In this document: positions 9,801-18,331 of the stretch, piece after piece
Layout: each line of letters starts with the position of its first letter
Numbering within the stretch: the first letter of the stretch is position 1
Assembly (NCBI GenBank): GCA_022711655.1
Contig: JAKLEM010000013.1
Span: 1-46,247, forward strand
Length of the DNA stretch: 46,247 nucleotides
Origin: Candidatus Auribacterota bacterium
GTDB lineage: Bacteria > Auribacterota > Ancaeobacteria > Ancaeobacterales > Ancaeobacteraceae
Reading direction: 5' to 3'
Position numbers and translations under genes: made by a program
The notes under the pieces: generated by a model
Database searches by the model: none
What the model was told of the DNA's origin: nothing
Seen by the model: only the letters and a program-made list of their open reading frames with translations

Positions 9801-12800
9801 CGGCAACAGGGACGCAAAGCCCCAACACCGTGAGGCTGTCTAGCGGCGGCCAGCTGTGGGGAAGCGGTATTTCCGCGACGAAGATACAGGCCGAGGACGG
9901 CCTTATCCAGGCGAACCTGACCGGTGCCGGCACGCTGGAGAAGACGACCGGGGGGACGGTCAGGATCTGGGAGTCGAGCGACTATTCGGGGGCTACGACC
10001 GTTACGGAAGGGACGCTGTTTGTCGGAGGCGGGATTGCCAGCCATACGACGGTAGACAGCTCGCTGGGAACCACTGGCTCGGCCGTTCTGACAGGGACGG
10101 GAACAGTCGGTTCAGTGACTGTCCAGAACGGCGGGACGATCACAGCCGGCGATGCCGAAGGCACGGGCGTTGGCAGACTGACCCTCGGCGCACCCGAAGC
10201 GCCGGCAACGCTTACCTGGAACAGCGGCGGCAGGTACGCCTGGAAAGTCAGCGACGCATCGTCGTCGGCCGGCCCCTGGTCGGAGTCTCCCGGCTGGGAT
10301 TTCCTGAACATCAACGGGACGCTGGACATACAGGCGACCGCCGAATCGCCGTTCACCATCGCCGCCAGCGCGCTAGACGGCGGCAGCGGGACGTTGAACG
10401 GGTTCAGCAGCCGTAGCAGCAATACGTGGACCATTGCCAGCGCGACGAGCGGGATCACGATCGCGGATCCGAAGAGCCTTGTCGTCGACACGACGAACTT
10501 CACAGTGCCGTTTCTCGGCACATTCTCTGCCGAGGCCAGCGGCAATGACCTGTTGCTGCGCTACACGTACATCTCCGACCCGAACTATACGTTGCTGCAT
10601 AGTTTTGCCGGCCCCGTCGGCGACGGCGCGAACCCGACGAAAGACGTGACGATCGTCGGTGACAGGTTGTACGGCATGACCTGCAGCGGCGGCGAAAACT
10701 ACGCGGGCGTGATTTTCAGCATCGGTACTTCGGGCGACCCCATCACCATCGAAAAGTCGTTCAATGGGTATGACGGGGCGAGTCCATTCGGCAATCTGAC
10801 GGCGGACGGTACTATGCTCTACGGCATGACGTCAAATGATAACAATACCGGTTACGGAGTTGTGTTTAGCTATGATAGCGTGACGGGATCATATAATCAG
10901 ATAACGGCCCTCGATTATAATACGACGGGAAGTTACCCCAGCGGAAGCCTGACGAAGCACGGCGAATGGCTGTACGGTACGACTGCCGATGGCGGGGCGA
11001 ATTATCAAGGAACGATATTCAGGGTGAACGCTTTGACGGGGGTTGCAGAGACGGTGTATGCCTTTGACTCGGCGAGCGGTAATTCGGGAGGCTGGCCGAT
11101 GGGCGGTAACGCGACCGGCGATCTGATCATTTCCCAGGATGGCAGATATATATTTGGCGCGAACCGGAACGGCGGGCAGCTGGGTGGCGGGACCATTTAT
11201 CGTCTTGATACACAGACCGGCATCCTGACGGTGCTGAAGGATTTCGATAGTTCAGCGGCACCGTTCCATCCGTCGGTCGATCTGTTCCTTGATGGCGATA
11301 AGCTCTATGGCGTGACGGATAGAGAAATTGGTGGCGATACTACCGTCGAGGCGATCTTCAGTATCGGCGCAATGGGGACCGGTAGCGATTACAGCGAGCT
11401 CTACAGGTTTGCCGCTGATGGCAGTGAAGGTAAGGCTACGTTCGGCGGACTGACGATGGTGGACGGCGTACTGTACGGCATGGCATCGGGTCTTGCCGGA
11501 AAAGGGGGGATTCCGACACCGGGGCTGATCTATCAGTATGATACGGCGACAGGGCTGTTCAGCGTTGTATACAGATTTGAAGGAGCGCCGGGCAGCGGTT
11601 CGAATCCTGTTAACGGGTCGCTTGTTGCCTCTGCCGACGGCTCCGCGCTCTACGGCATGACCTATTACGGCGGCGAGTTCGATCAGGGGACGATCTTCTC
11701 GTATCTCCTGCCGCAGTTCGGCCTGGTGTGGAACGGCGGCTCGCCGGCGGTCGGCGGCGACAATAACTTCAGCACCGCGGCTAACTGGAAGGACGGCGTG
11801 GTTCCGGTCGATGGCGTCACGCTCACCTTCAGCGGCACAGTCAGGCAGACGCCGCATAACGATCTCGGCTCGGAAGACATGATGACTTTCGAGAAGATAA
11901 ACTTCAAGAACGGCGGTTTTACGCTAGACGGCAACGGGGTGATCCTCAACAAAGGCATTGTCAACATCGCCGGCGACAATACCGTGGCGCTTAGCACGAT
12001 CGTGATCAATTCGGACGAGGCGGCGCTCACCAGCAACAGCGGCACCTTGACGGTGGACAGCAGCGTCGAGCTGGGATCGTACACGCTGACGGTGAACGGC
12101 ACCGGCGCCTCGGTGATCAACGGCGTCATCAGCGGCGACGGCGGGCTGACGAAAGAAGGGGCCGGAACGGCGACGCTGGAAGCGGCGAACACCTTTACGG
12201 GCGCGACGACGGTCTCCGCGGGCGTTCTCGCCGTCAACGGCAGCATCGCGGACACGTCGTCGACGACGGTCACGGGCACCGGGACGTTGAGCGGCAGCGG
12301 GGAAGTGGCGCGCGTCTCAGTCGGCGCGGGCGGCACGCTGGCTCCGGGTAACGGCGCCGGTTCGATAACGATCTCGGATTGGATGGAATGGCACCCCGAC
12401 GGGCGCTATGCGTGGCAGGTCACCGACACAGTGGGGACCGCCGGCGTGGCGTGGGACCTCATCAATCTTGAGGGCGTCCTTACCGCATATTTCGATTCCA
12501 ATACCGACCCGTTCACGATCGCCATCGGTTCACTCGGTGCGCCGGTCGCGAACTTCGACAAGCAAGAGAGCTACGAGTGGACGATACTGACGGCGCAAAG
12601 CATCACGGCCGGGCTTGACACGTCGGCGTTCGCCTTCGACACGACGGGCCTCGTCAACAGCATCGGCAACGGGACGTTCGAGGTCCAGCAGGTCGGGAAC
12701 GACCTCAAGCTGGTCTACAACGCGGCGACGATCGTGTCCCGGACATGGAACGGCGGGTCGGATCCGGCGACGGGTAACGATAATATTTCGACCCCGGAAA

Positions 12801-15800
12801 ACTGGGATGGCGGAGTCGCGCCGTCTGACTACGACGCCCTCGTCTTCGCGGGGAGCACGAGGACGATGCCGTATTTCGACGTTTCGGGGAACACGTATGA
12901 GAGCATCGAGTTTGCGAACGGCGGCTTTACGCTGATAGGAAACGTGGCCGAGATCGCGCTCGAATCGGGCATCGTCAATACGGCAGGAGACAACGAGATC
13001 GCGCTCGGGATTACGCTCGGCGCCGATCAGTCGTTCGTCAATAACGGCGGCGTCCTGACGTTCTCGGGGATCGTTGACACGAACGGCAAGAACCTGACCG
13101 TTGACGGCGCCGGCGAGACGGTGGTCAGCGGCGCGATCACCGGCGGCGGCGGGCTGACAAAAGCCGGTGAAGGCGCGTTGAGGCTGCTTACGGAGAATTC
13201 ATACGCCGGGCCGACGAATATCACTGCGGGCGAGCTTTGCCTTGAGAATAACCAGAACCCGATCGACAGCGGTTCCGCCATAACAGTCGCTCCCGGAGCA
13301 TCTCTTCGCCTCAAAGGGGTAGGCACGTGGGGCGGCAGCTACTGGGATCCCTACAACTATCAGACGGTATATACCGGAACGCGTTTTGCGGGGCCGGGAC
13401 ACGGTGCGCCGATATATTCATATAATTCCTATACACAGGAACTGGCCTTGGGTTCGCTGGACGGCGAGGGCAGCGTGATACTTGACGGTACGGCGAATTC
13501 GGCCAATCAGGCGGTCAGGGTCGGCATCAACGGCGGGGACCAAACCCTTGCGTCTTCGTTCGTTGAGGCGGATCCCGAGTATTTCGGCACTCTTATCAAG
13601 GAAGGGGCCGGAAACATAACGCTGACGGGGACGAATACGCAGTTGATGACGTGGGTCGTCGACGGCACTCTGACCTGCGGGAGCGCGGGGGCGATCGCGG
13701 CGGATGGGTTCATCAACCTTGCTGACGGCACGGTCCTCGACCTGAACAACCAGGTGTCGACGATCGGTTCGATATCCGGCGGCGAATCGAGCGAGCTCAG
13801 GATCGGCGATGCCGGACTGACGCTGGGCGGTGACGGGCTCGCCGGCTACGTGGACGAGTCGTACGGGCTGGTGAGGGAAGCGGCATATGGCGGCGTGATC
13901 AGCGGGAACGGCGGGCTGACCAAGGATAGTAATACGGTGACGACGTTGATGGGGCAGAACACCTATGCCGGGCCGACGGTGATCAACCAGGGCATCTTGC
14001 TGGTCAACGGACAGGATGTCATCCCCGATGGTTCCGCGGTCGAGATCGCGTCGGGGGCGAGCATGAATATCCAGCGCAAGCAAGACGGATGGGGGTATTT
14101 CTATAATTACGGCGCCCGCAGCAACACGTACTACCGTTTTTACCAGAATACATATAACCCGGTATCAGTCGATGATGGAGAGGAAAAGATCGGTTCCTTG
14201 TCCGGAGGCGGTGATGTCGTGCTCGGAGGTAACTGCGGCAACCAGGGTCTCCGTGTCGGCGGGAATAACGGGTCGACCATATTCTCCGGTGCCATACGTC
14301 AGGCGGATCCGGTGTATGCTTACGTCTGGCGCTACGATGAGAACACGGGGCAGTGGACTCAGGAGTATCAACTGGTTCCTGACATTGATTGTGCGAAAGG
14401 ATACCTGGTCAAGGAAGGCACCGGCAACATGACGATGACCGGCACGAGCACCTATACCGGCACGACGACGGTTGCCGGCGGCACCCTCACGGTGGACGGG
14501 AGCATCGCGGACAGCGAGATGACGACCGTTGGCCTTGGCGCGGTGCTGGCCGGAACCGGGACGGTCGGGGCCGCGGAGGTCCTGGAGAACGGCACGATAG
14601 CGGCGGGAGGAGTAGACCCCGGAACGCTGACTATGGCTTCGCTGACGTGGAACGGCGGCGGGCATTATCTCTGGAATATAGACGGCAGCTCGGCCGGCCT
14701 CTTGGATATAGCGGGAGAGCTTACTCTTAACTCGAACGAACCATTAAAATTAAATATAGATATACGTTCTCTGACAAGCGGTGTCTTTGGCTCTTCGCCG
14801 AACAGCTGGACGATCGCTCAGGCGTCGTCGATCAGCGGGTTTGCTGCGGATAAGTTTGCGTTCACCTATTCGGGTCTCGACACCGTTGGTCTCGACAAGT
14901 TCTCCCTGAAGGTTGACAACATCGATACCCCGACCGCATTGATACTGGAGTATGCGGGGGTTTACAGCGCGCCGCAGCTGCTCGAGCGACCTGTGGTATC
15001 GGCTGCCGACCAGCAAGGGGGAGGGTTCGGAGGCGCGTTTATCGATGTCAACGACAATACGCTGAAATACGTCGCCGATTTCGGCGATCCGGGATCCGCT
15101 GTTCCTGTTGAGGAAGATCCGGGCGTTGCGTTCCATCCGGCGGTGTCCAACGGCGAGGTGCTGTACCGGAAGGCCGACGGCTACTATCTGTGGACCAGCG
15201 CTGAGGGCAGCGTCAAGGTGTTTGACGGCGCCATGCCGGTTTATGAGAACCCGAACGATCCCAACGACAAAGGCGGCGTATGTGCCATATACAACGGGAC
15301 GATGGTGGTGGAGGGGGCGGCAGGGCTGTTCTACAAGAAGCCCGGTGAATCAACGTGGACCAATTTCGCCGCCGGCTCGGCGAATCGCCACCCGTCGGTT
15401 GCCGGAGACAAGGTCGTGCTGGAGTATTACGGGGACAACGGGACGAAGTCGCTGCTAAAGATGTTCAATCTCTCGACGGGCGATTGGGATAACTCGGATA
15501 TCGGGTGGGCCGATATCGAGGTCGATATCAACTACGGCGAGAACCTGGAGGGCGCGTGCCCGTGGCTGGCCTACGACGAAGCGGGCGGCTATTACGTCGC
15601 GTGGCAGGGGTGGAACGCCGATAACGAAGTATGGAACCTCTTCTATTGGTCGTCGGGCGATCCGGAGACGATCATGAACCTGACGGAGCTGATGGGCACG
15701 GACGACGGCGCCGGGAAATACTACAGCGACATGTATCCGGTGCTGGATACGACGGGGTGGCTGGTCGGGTTCCAGCGGTTGGACGACTGGGATATCTATG

Positions 15801-16048
15801 AGTACTCGTTGGATACGGGCATCTTGACGCCGGTCTCGGCGACCTCTGGCGTCGACGAAATGTACCCGACGATCAGCGGCGGCGGCCAGGTGGCATGGGG
15901 CAATTACGACCCGGCCACGGGAGAGTTCCAGGGAGTCGGCTTCGAGCAGGACGGCGGCGGGGAGGTTCCCGAGCCGTCGACGCTGCTGCTGCTCCTGCCG
16001 CTGATCGGGTTCGGCATCCGGAGGATCAGGAAGGCAAAGAACGCATAG
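6851..16048 (+). CDS. Giant mosaic PEP-CTERM surface protein (about 3,065 aa)
   Basis: The protein begins with a clear signal peptide (MKRLIVIAASMVLSIASGLVWA). Approximate layout by residue: Gloeo/Verruco repeats (25-355); a W..G.ANWSDATNWA opener (361) and a long beta-strand-repeat region ending in a GRYAWKVSD module (to about 1240); a second Gloeo/Verruco block (1244-1620); two further openers (VWNGGSPAVGGDNN near 1625, RTWNGGSDPATGNDN near 1962), each followed by beta-strand repeats; the shared propeller module (from about 2706); and a VPEPSTLLLLLPL tail. I chose ATG 6851 because GGAGG precedes it by five bases and it gives a short signal-peptide n-region. An in-frame ATG at 6794 with AAAGGA upstream would add 19 residues and cannot be excluded. 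Expression is probably set by the upstream c-di-GMP riboswitch. An adhesin or matrix role is inferred from size and repeats only. Confidence 0.9.
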   Translation: MKRLIVIAASMVLSIASGLVWADDLNELQTLPAYGGNITTDGTALYGTYHGGVYRVDMNGGNYQTLYTFVGTYGPSIVPGQGVALRDGVLYGFTYFGDNSYDGIIYKVGTDGSNPTVIANFSQASGREAWATPTISNDGTKLYGTTGAGGYGLGYGTVFRIGTSGGYQNLYEFRDNSDSGKFPSSTLLLSPDGNTLYGTTYAGGWPNSAGTVFKISTAGGAPTYLHTFMPFMGDSTDGVSPTGSLAFTATGNEMYGTTDDGGLYGKGTIYKIGTNGSGYQKIYDFKGTAQDGEMSFVDNTLTLAQDGKSFYGASSAGIFEIGLQGGLQLLRTGYCPPKLLNQNGVLYGVSDNKLFSFLPYHVWDAGAGTANWSDATNWATDTGLETGSNVCFDGNPAIKTVNNDLTDAQLGGITFKTGGITITGNGITLSEGIYDRSTSVNFFRVPITLAADQTIYGGAGSGMRLSLDSSINLGDHTLTIDSNTSGTMEVSNISGTGGVIKEGSGSCYLSYDNTYSGPTIINAGTLKSGRFGATAGFSDNSPITINGGGTLWFDVSDHVYSVAGNGKIALTNYGAIAVDAPSMFSGSIELSGYGVGYFANNAPFTTGAANMFKTGVQLFLNSDLILNDNDQTLQSVQGSGNIHLGSADLIINGGALSGSIDGTGHVTYQYTTALSGENTYTGGTTLNGDLSVSHDNAIPAAGGLIVAGGALHVADGVNATVGGLVLESGLLETPYGGTQTGKITAASYDLQSGAVNIELAGDTSLDKTTGGAVTLYKANSYTGATNVQEGTLIVTEKSLAQRDVANDGLLSIQCDTPDNYVYGGNIGGAGSLEVNNYQTGGYYAMTLAGTNTYGGSTFIDGAGVTLGSAAALPSGGAVTVVNGGRLNVNGNAASVDSLTLSGWSAVEGGEITASSQFNLNSGLVYAQLKGDTAPAYITGEVQLLSANTYGGGTYIEQGANVYCYAANALPEGKDVSVNGGLLYAATGTQSPNTVRLSSGGQLWGSGISATKIQAEDGLIQANLTGAGTLEKTTGGTVRIWESSDYSGATTVTEGTLFVGGGIASHTTVDSSLGTTGSAVLTGTGTVGSVTVQNGGTITAGDAEGTGVGRLTLGAPEAPATLTWNSGGRYAWKVSDASSSAGPWSESPGWDFLNINGTLDIQATAESPFTIAASALDGGSGTLNGFSSRSSNTWTIASATSGITIADPKSLVVDTTNFTVPFLGTFSAEASGNDLLLRYTYISDPNYTLLHSFAGPVGDGANPTKDVTIVGDRLYGMTCSGGENYAGVIFSIGTSGDPITIEKSFNGYDGASPFGNLTADGTMLYGMTSNDNNTGYGVVFSYDSVTGSYNQITALDYNTTGSYPSGSLTKHGEWLYGTTADGGANYQGTIFRVNALTGVAETVYAFDSASGNSGGWPMGGNATGDLIISQDGRYIFGANRNGGQLGGGTIYRLDTQTGILTVLKDFDSSAAPFHPSVDLFLDGDKLYGVTDREIGGDTTVEAIFSIGAMGTGSDYSELYRFAADGSEGKATFGGLTMVDGVLYGMASGLAGKGGIPTPGLIYQYDTATGLFSVVYRFEGAPGSGSNPVNGSLVASADGSALYGMTYYGGEFDQGTIFSYLLPQFGLVWNGGSPAVGGDNNFSTAANWKDGVVPVDGVTLTFSGTVRQTPHNDLGSEDMMTFEKINFKNGGFTLDGNGVILNKGIVNIAGDNTVALSTIVINSDEAALTSNSGTLTVDSSVELGSYTLTVNGTGASVINGVISGDGGLTKEGAGTATLEAANTFTGATTVSAGVLAVNGSIADTSSTTVTGTGTLSGSGEVARVSVGAGGTLAPGNGAGSITISDWMEWHPDGRYAWQVTDTVGTAGVAWDLINLEGVLTAYFDSNTDPFTIAIGSLGAPVANFDKQESYEWTILTAQSITAGLDTSAFAFDTTGLVNSIGNGTFEVQQVGNDLKLVYNAATIVSRTWNGGSDPATGNDNISTPENWDGGVAPSDYDALVFAGSTRTMPYFDVSGNTYESIEFANGGFTLIGNVAEIALESGIVNTAGDNEIALGITLGADQSFVNNGGVLTFSGIVDTNGKNLTVDGAGETVVSGAITGGGGLTKAGEGALRLLTENSYAGPTNITAGELCLENNQNPIDSGSAITVAPGASLRLKGVGTWGGSYWDPYNYQTVYTGTRFAGPGHGAPIYSYNSYTQELALGSLDGEGSVILDGTANSANQAVRVGINGGDQTLASSFVEADPEYFGTLIKEGAGNITLTGTNTQLMTWVVDGTLTCGSAGAIAADGFINLADGTVLDLNNQVSTIGSISGGESSELRIGDAGLTLGGDGLAGYVDESYGLVREAAYGGVISGNGGLTKDSNTVTTLMGQNTYAGPTVINQGILLVNGQDVIPDGSAVEIASGASMNIQRKQDGWGYFYNYGARSNTYYRFYQNTYNPVSVDDGEEKIGSLSGGGDVVLGGNCGNQGLRVGGNNGSTIFSGAIRQADPVYAYVWRYDENTGQWTQEYQLVPDIDCAKGYLVKEGTGNMTMTGTSTYTGTTTVAGGTLTVDGSIADSEMTTVGLGAVLAGTGTVGAAEVLENGTIAAGGVDPGTLTMASLTWNGGGHYLWNIDGSSAGLLDIAGELTLNSNEPLKLNIDIRSLTSGVFGSSPNSWTIAQASSISGFAADKFAFTYSGLDTVGLDKFSLKVDNIDTPTALILEYAGVYSAPQLLERPVVSAADQQGGGFGGAFIDVNDNTLKYVADFGDPGSAVPVEEDPGVAFHPAVSNGEVLYRKADGYYLWTSAEGSVKVFDGAMPVYENPNDPNDKGGVCAIYNGTMVVEGAAGLFYKKPGESTWTNFAAGSANRHPSVAGDKVVLEYYGDNGTKSLLKMFNLSTGDWDNSDIGWADIEVDINYGENLEGACPWLAYDEAGGYYVAWQGWNADNEVWNLFYWSSGDPETIMNLTELMGTDDGAGKYYSDMYPVLDTTGWLVGFQRLDDWDIYEYSLDTGILTPVSATSGVDEMYPTISGGGQVAWGNYDPATGEFQGVGFEQDGGGEVPEPSTLLLLLPLIGFGIRRIRKAKNA
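14968..16020 (+). repeat. Shared C-terminal propeller/PEP-CTERM module, copy 3
   Basis: Third copy of the module at 1849-2870 and 5377-6410. It is closest to copy 1 in its first half; both encode FHPAVSNGEVLYRKADGYYL. It has a small insertion encoding ENPNDPNDKG near 15246. Confidence 0.85.
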
Positions 16049-16088
16049 ATCGTTGCCACGATCAATAAGCTGAAAGAGGAGGAGTGCA

Positions 16089-18059
16089 ATGAGAAAGATA
16101 TGGTGTTTGTGGATTGCGGCGGCGATGTTCGTGCCTCTAACGGAAGTGTCGTTTGCGGCGGTAGATTCAGCTAGTCATAACCTCGCCACAGAAAGCCCGC
16201 TGGTGTTGACGACAAGTACGACATACAGCGGCGCCATATCCGGTAGCGGTATTGTTCGCCTGGATGGCGGTTCCGCTATTCTCAGCGGGAACAATACGTA
16301 CAGCGGCACGACCGAGATAGCTGCGGGGACGTTGACGATCGGCACCAGCACTATGACCGGCAGCCTTGGCAGCAGCAGCGTGACTGACAACGGTACGCTG
16401 AGGTTCAACAGGGGCGACACAGCTATTTATACGATTTCCAACAGTATAAGCGGCACGGGCGGTCTGCTGCAATCAAGCGGCAAGATCCTTCTGAGCGGCG
16501 CGAACACCTATAGCGGGACGACATACGTTAATTTGGGAACGCTTAAAGGCGGCGCCGCCAATGTTTTCGGAGGAGTGGAATCCAGGTCGGCATTGCAGCT
16601 AGGAGCTCTCGGCGTGCTTAACCTTGGCGGGTATGATCAGGCGTTCGGGTCGTTGACAGGGGCCAACGGAATTATTACCTCGGATACAGCGGGGCCGGTT
16701 ACCTTGACCGTTGGCTACAACGAAACCAGCCCGGCTGCCTACACCGGCAGAATCCTGAACGGTTCCGGCACGGTGGGGTTGACAAAGGTGGGTTCTGGCA
16801 AGCTGTCTCTTTCCGGCACATGCTCGTATACGGGACCGACGGTGGTTAATGACGGGACGCTCAGTTATCTGAGCGTCAATGCGATCGCGGGAGGAGACTA
16901 TACGGTGTCGAAAGGGATGATGGATACCTCCACATTCAGCCGCACCGTCGGCGCGGTGACGCTTTCGAACGGGGGGGTGATCAACGGCAGCGGCGTTCTT
17001 ACCGGCGCTTCGTATAATATGCAGGACGGTACTGTCAACCTGATCCTGGGCGGCGGCGCGGGCGTGGCGCTGACCAAGAGCACCGCAGGGACGGTGACCC
17101 TTGCCAACGCGAACACCTACGGCGGGCCGACGGTCGTGAGCGAGGGGATCCTTCGTTACGGCGTGAGCGATGCGATCGCCGACGGAGCCGTCACGGTATC
17201 GGGTGGGACGCTCGATATCGGCGGGTTGTCCGATACGGTCGGCGCGGTGACGCTCGACAGCGGGAATATCATCGGAAGCGGCGGCGGCACGTTAACCGGA
17301 GTTTCGTATGATGTCCGGAGCGGTTTGGTGAGCGCCGTCCTGGGCGGGGCGACTGCATCTCTGACGAAGACGACAGGCGGCGACGTTACCCTTGCGGGAG
17401 CTAACACCTACGGCGGCGGGACGTTCGTCGAGGACGGAAGACTTATCGTTAACGGAAGCATAACCGGCATCACGACCGTCGAGCCAGGCGGCATATTGAG
17501 CGGCAACGGAATTATTGGAAATATTACCCTGAACGCAGGGGGCGTTTTGTCTCCCGGTAACAGCCCGGGCAAACTCACGTCGCTTGGCGAGACCTGGGAA
17601 GGCGGGGGCATCTACGAATGGGAGATCAACGACCTCTTGGGAGGAGAAGGTCTCGACCCCGGATGGGATTTCCTCGATATAGACGGCGATGTGACGCTTC
17701 TCAACGTAACCGAATTGAACCCCTTCAACATCGAGATCGTGTCGCTGACAGGCGGCAACGTTGAAGGCGTGCCGGAAAATTTCGATCCGCTTTCCCCGTT
17801 CACGCGGAAGATCGCGGACATATCCGGCGGGACTGGCTGGTTTGACGAATCACTGTTCCATCTGGACTTCTCGAGGTTCAGCGGCGCTCCGGACAGCAGT
17901 TTTACCCTGTCCGCAAACGGGACGGCGCTGAACCTTACCTACAGTCCGCCCTCCGCCGGCGACGAAGTGCCGGAGCCGTCGACGCTCCTGCTCTTGCTGC
18001 CTCTGCTGGCCGGGGGCTTCGCTTTGAAGAACCTGCGGCGGTGTCGCGCGGGTAAGTGA
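16089..18059 (+). CDS. PEP-CTERM protein with five autotransporter-type repeats
   Basis: This 656-residue protein has a signal peptide (MRKIWCLWIAAAMFVPLTEVSFA) and about five beta-strand repeats of the form L.K...G.VTL.G.NTYGG.T.V..G.L. A short VEPGGILSGNGIIG stretch leads to a GIYEWEIND terminal module with GWDFLDI, and the C-terminus is VPEPSTLLLLLPLLAGG plus basic residues. It has neither Gloeo/Verruco repeats nor the propeller module, so it is a simplified relative of the three genes before it. GAGGAGG lies just upstream of the ATG, and the gap to the preceding stop is only 40 bases, suggesting co-transcription with the giant gene. Export and exosortase processing are inferred; the function is unknown. 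Confidence 0.9.
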   Translation: MRKIWCLWIAAAMFVPLTEVSFAAVDSASHNLATESPLVLTTSTTYSGAISGSGIVRLDGGSAILSGNNTYSGTTEIAAGTLTIGTSTMTGSLGSSSVTDNGTLRFNRGDTAIYTISNSISGTGGLLQSSGKILLSGANTYSGTTYVNLGTLKGGAANVFGGVESRSALQLGALGVLNLGGYDQAFGSLTGANGIITSDTAGPVTLTVGYNETSPAAYTGRILNGSGTVGLTKVGSGKLSLSGTCSYTGPTVVNDGTLSYLSVNAIAGGDYTVSKGMMDTSTFSRTVGAVTLSNGGVINGSGVLTGASYNMQDGTVNLILGGGAGVALTKSTAGTVTLANANTYGGPTVVSEGILRYGVSDAIADGAVTVSGGTLDIGGLSDTVGAVTLDSGNIIGSGGGTLTGVSYDVRSGLVSAVLGGATASLTKTTGGDVTLAGANTYGGGTFVEDGRLIVNGSITGITTVEPGGILSGNGIIGNITLNAGGVLSPGNSPGKLTSLGETWEGGGIYEWEINDLLGGEGLDPGWDFLDIDGDVTLLNVTELNPFNIEIVSLTGGNVEGVPENFDPLSPFTRKIADISGGTGWFDESLFHLDFSRFSGAPDSSFTLSANGTALNLTYSPPSAGDEVPEPSTLLLLLPLLAGGFALKNLRRCRAGK

Positions 18060-18089
18060 GATCGTATCATCACATAAGGGGATATTCGT

Positions 18090-18215
18090 ATGCGGACCTG
18101 TGTCATATTGCTCGTAGGGGTAGCGTTCGTGGTGCTGATATGCCTGTGCGAAGCGCCGGTTACCGGCAGCCGCGTGATCGGCGGAGAAAAGACGCCGGCC
18201 GCGCAGGGGCGGTAG
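18090..18215 (+). CDS. Small hypothetical membrane or secreted peptide (41 aa)
   Basis: An ATG at 18090 opens a 41-codon frame with AAGGGG eight to nine bases upstream. The product starts with a strongly hydrophobic segment (CVILLVGVAFVVLICLC), then a short polar tail (EAPVTGSRVIGGEKTPAAQGR). It could be a single-span membrane peptide or a signal-peptide-like leader. It fills most of the gap between two PEP-CTERM genes. I recognise no family and cannot exclude chance. Confidence 0.4.
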   Translation: MRTCVILLVGVAFVVLICLCEAPVTGSRVIGGEKTPAAQGR

Positions 18216-18331
18216 CGCGCTTGTGCGCGGGGGCATGACAGGCGGCTGCCTTGTCTGAGATGGTTGCAACAATAACGGCGAAACAATGCGGTAAACTTTA
18301 TCAAAAGGAGTTCTTGCGGAGAGGGGGCTGA

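Noticed and set aside
3-18059. Classical type V autotransporters
   Set aside because: The passenger-type repeats are present, but there is no C-terminal outer-membrane barrel; each protein ends in a PEP-CTERM tail instead.
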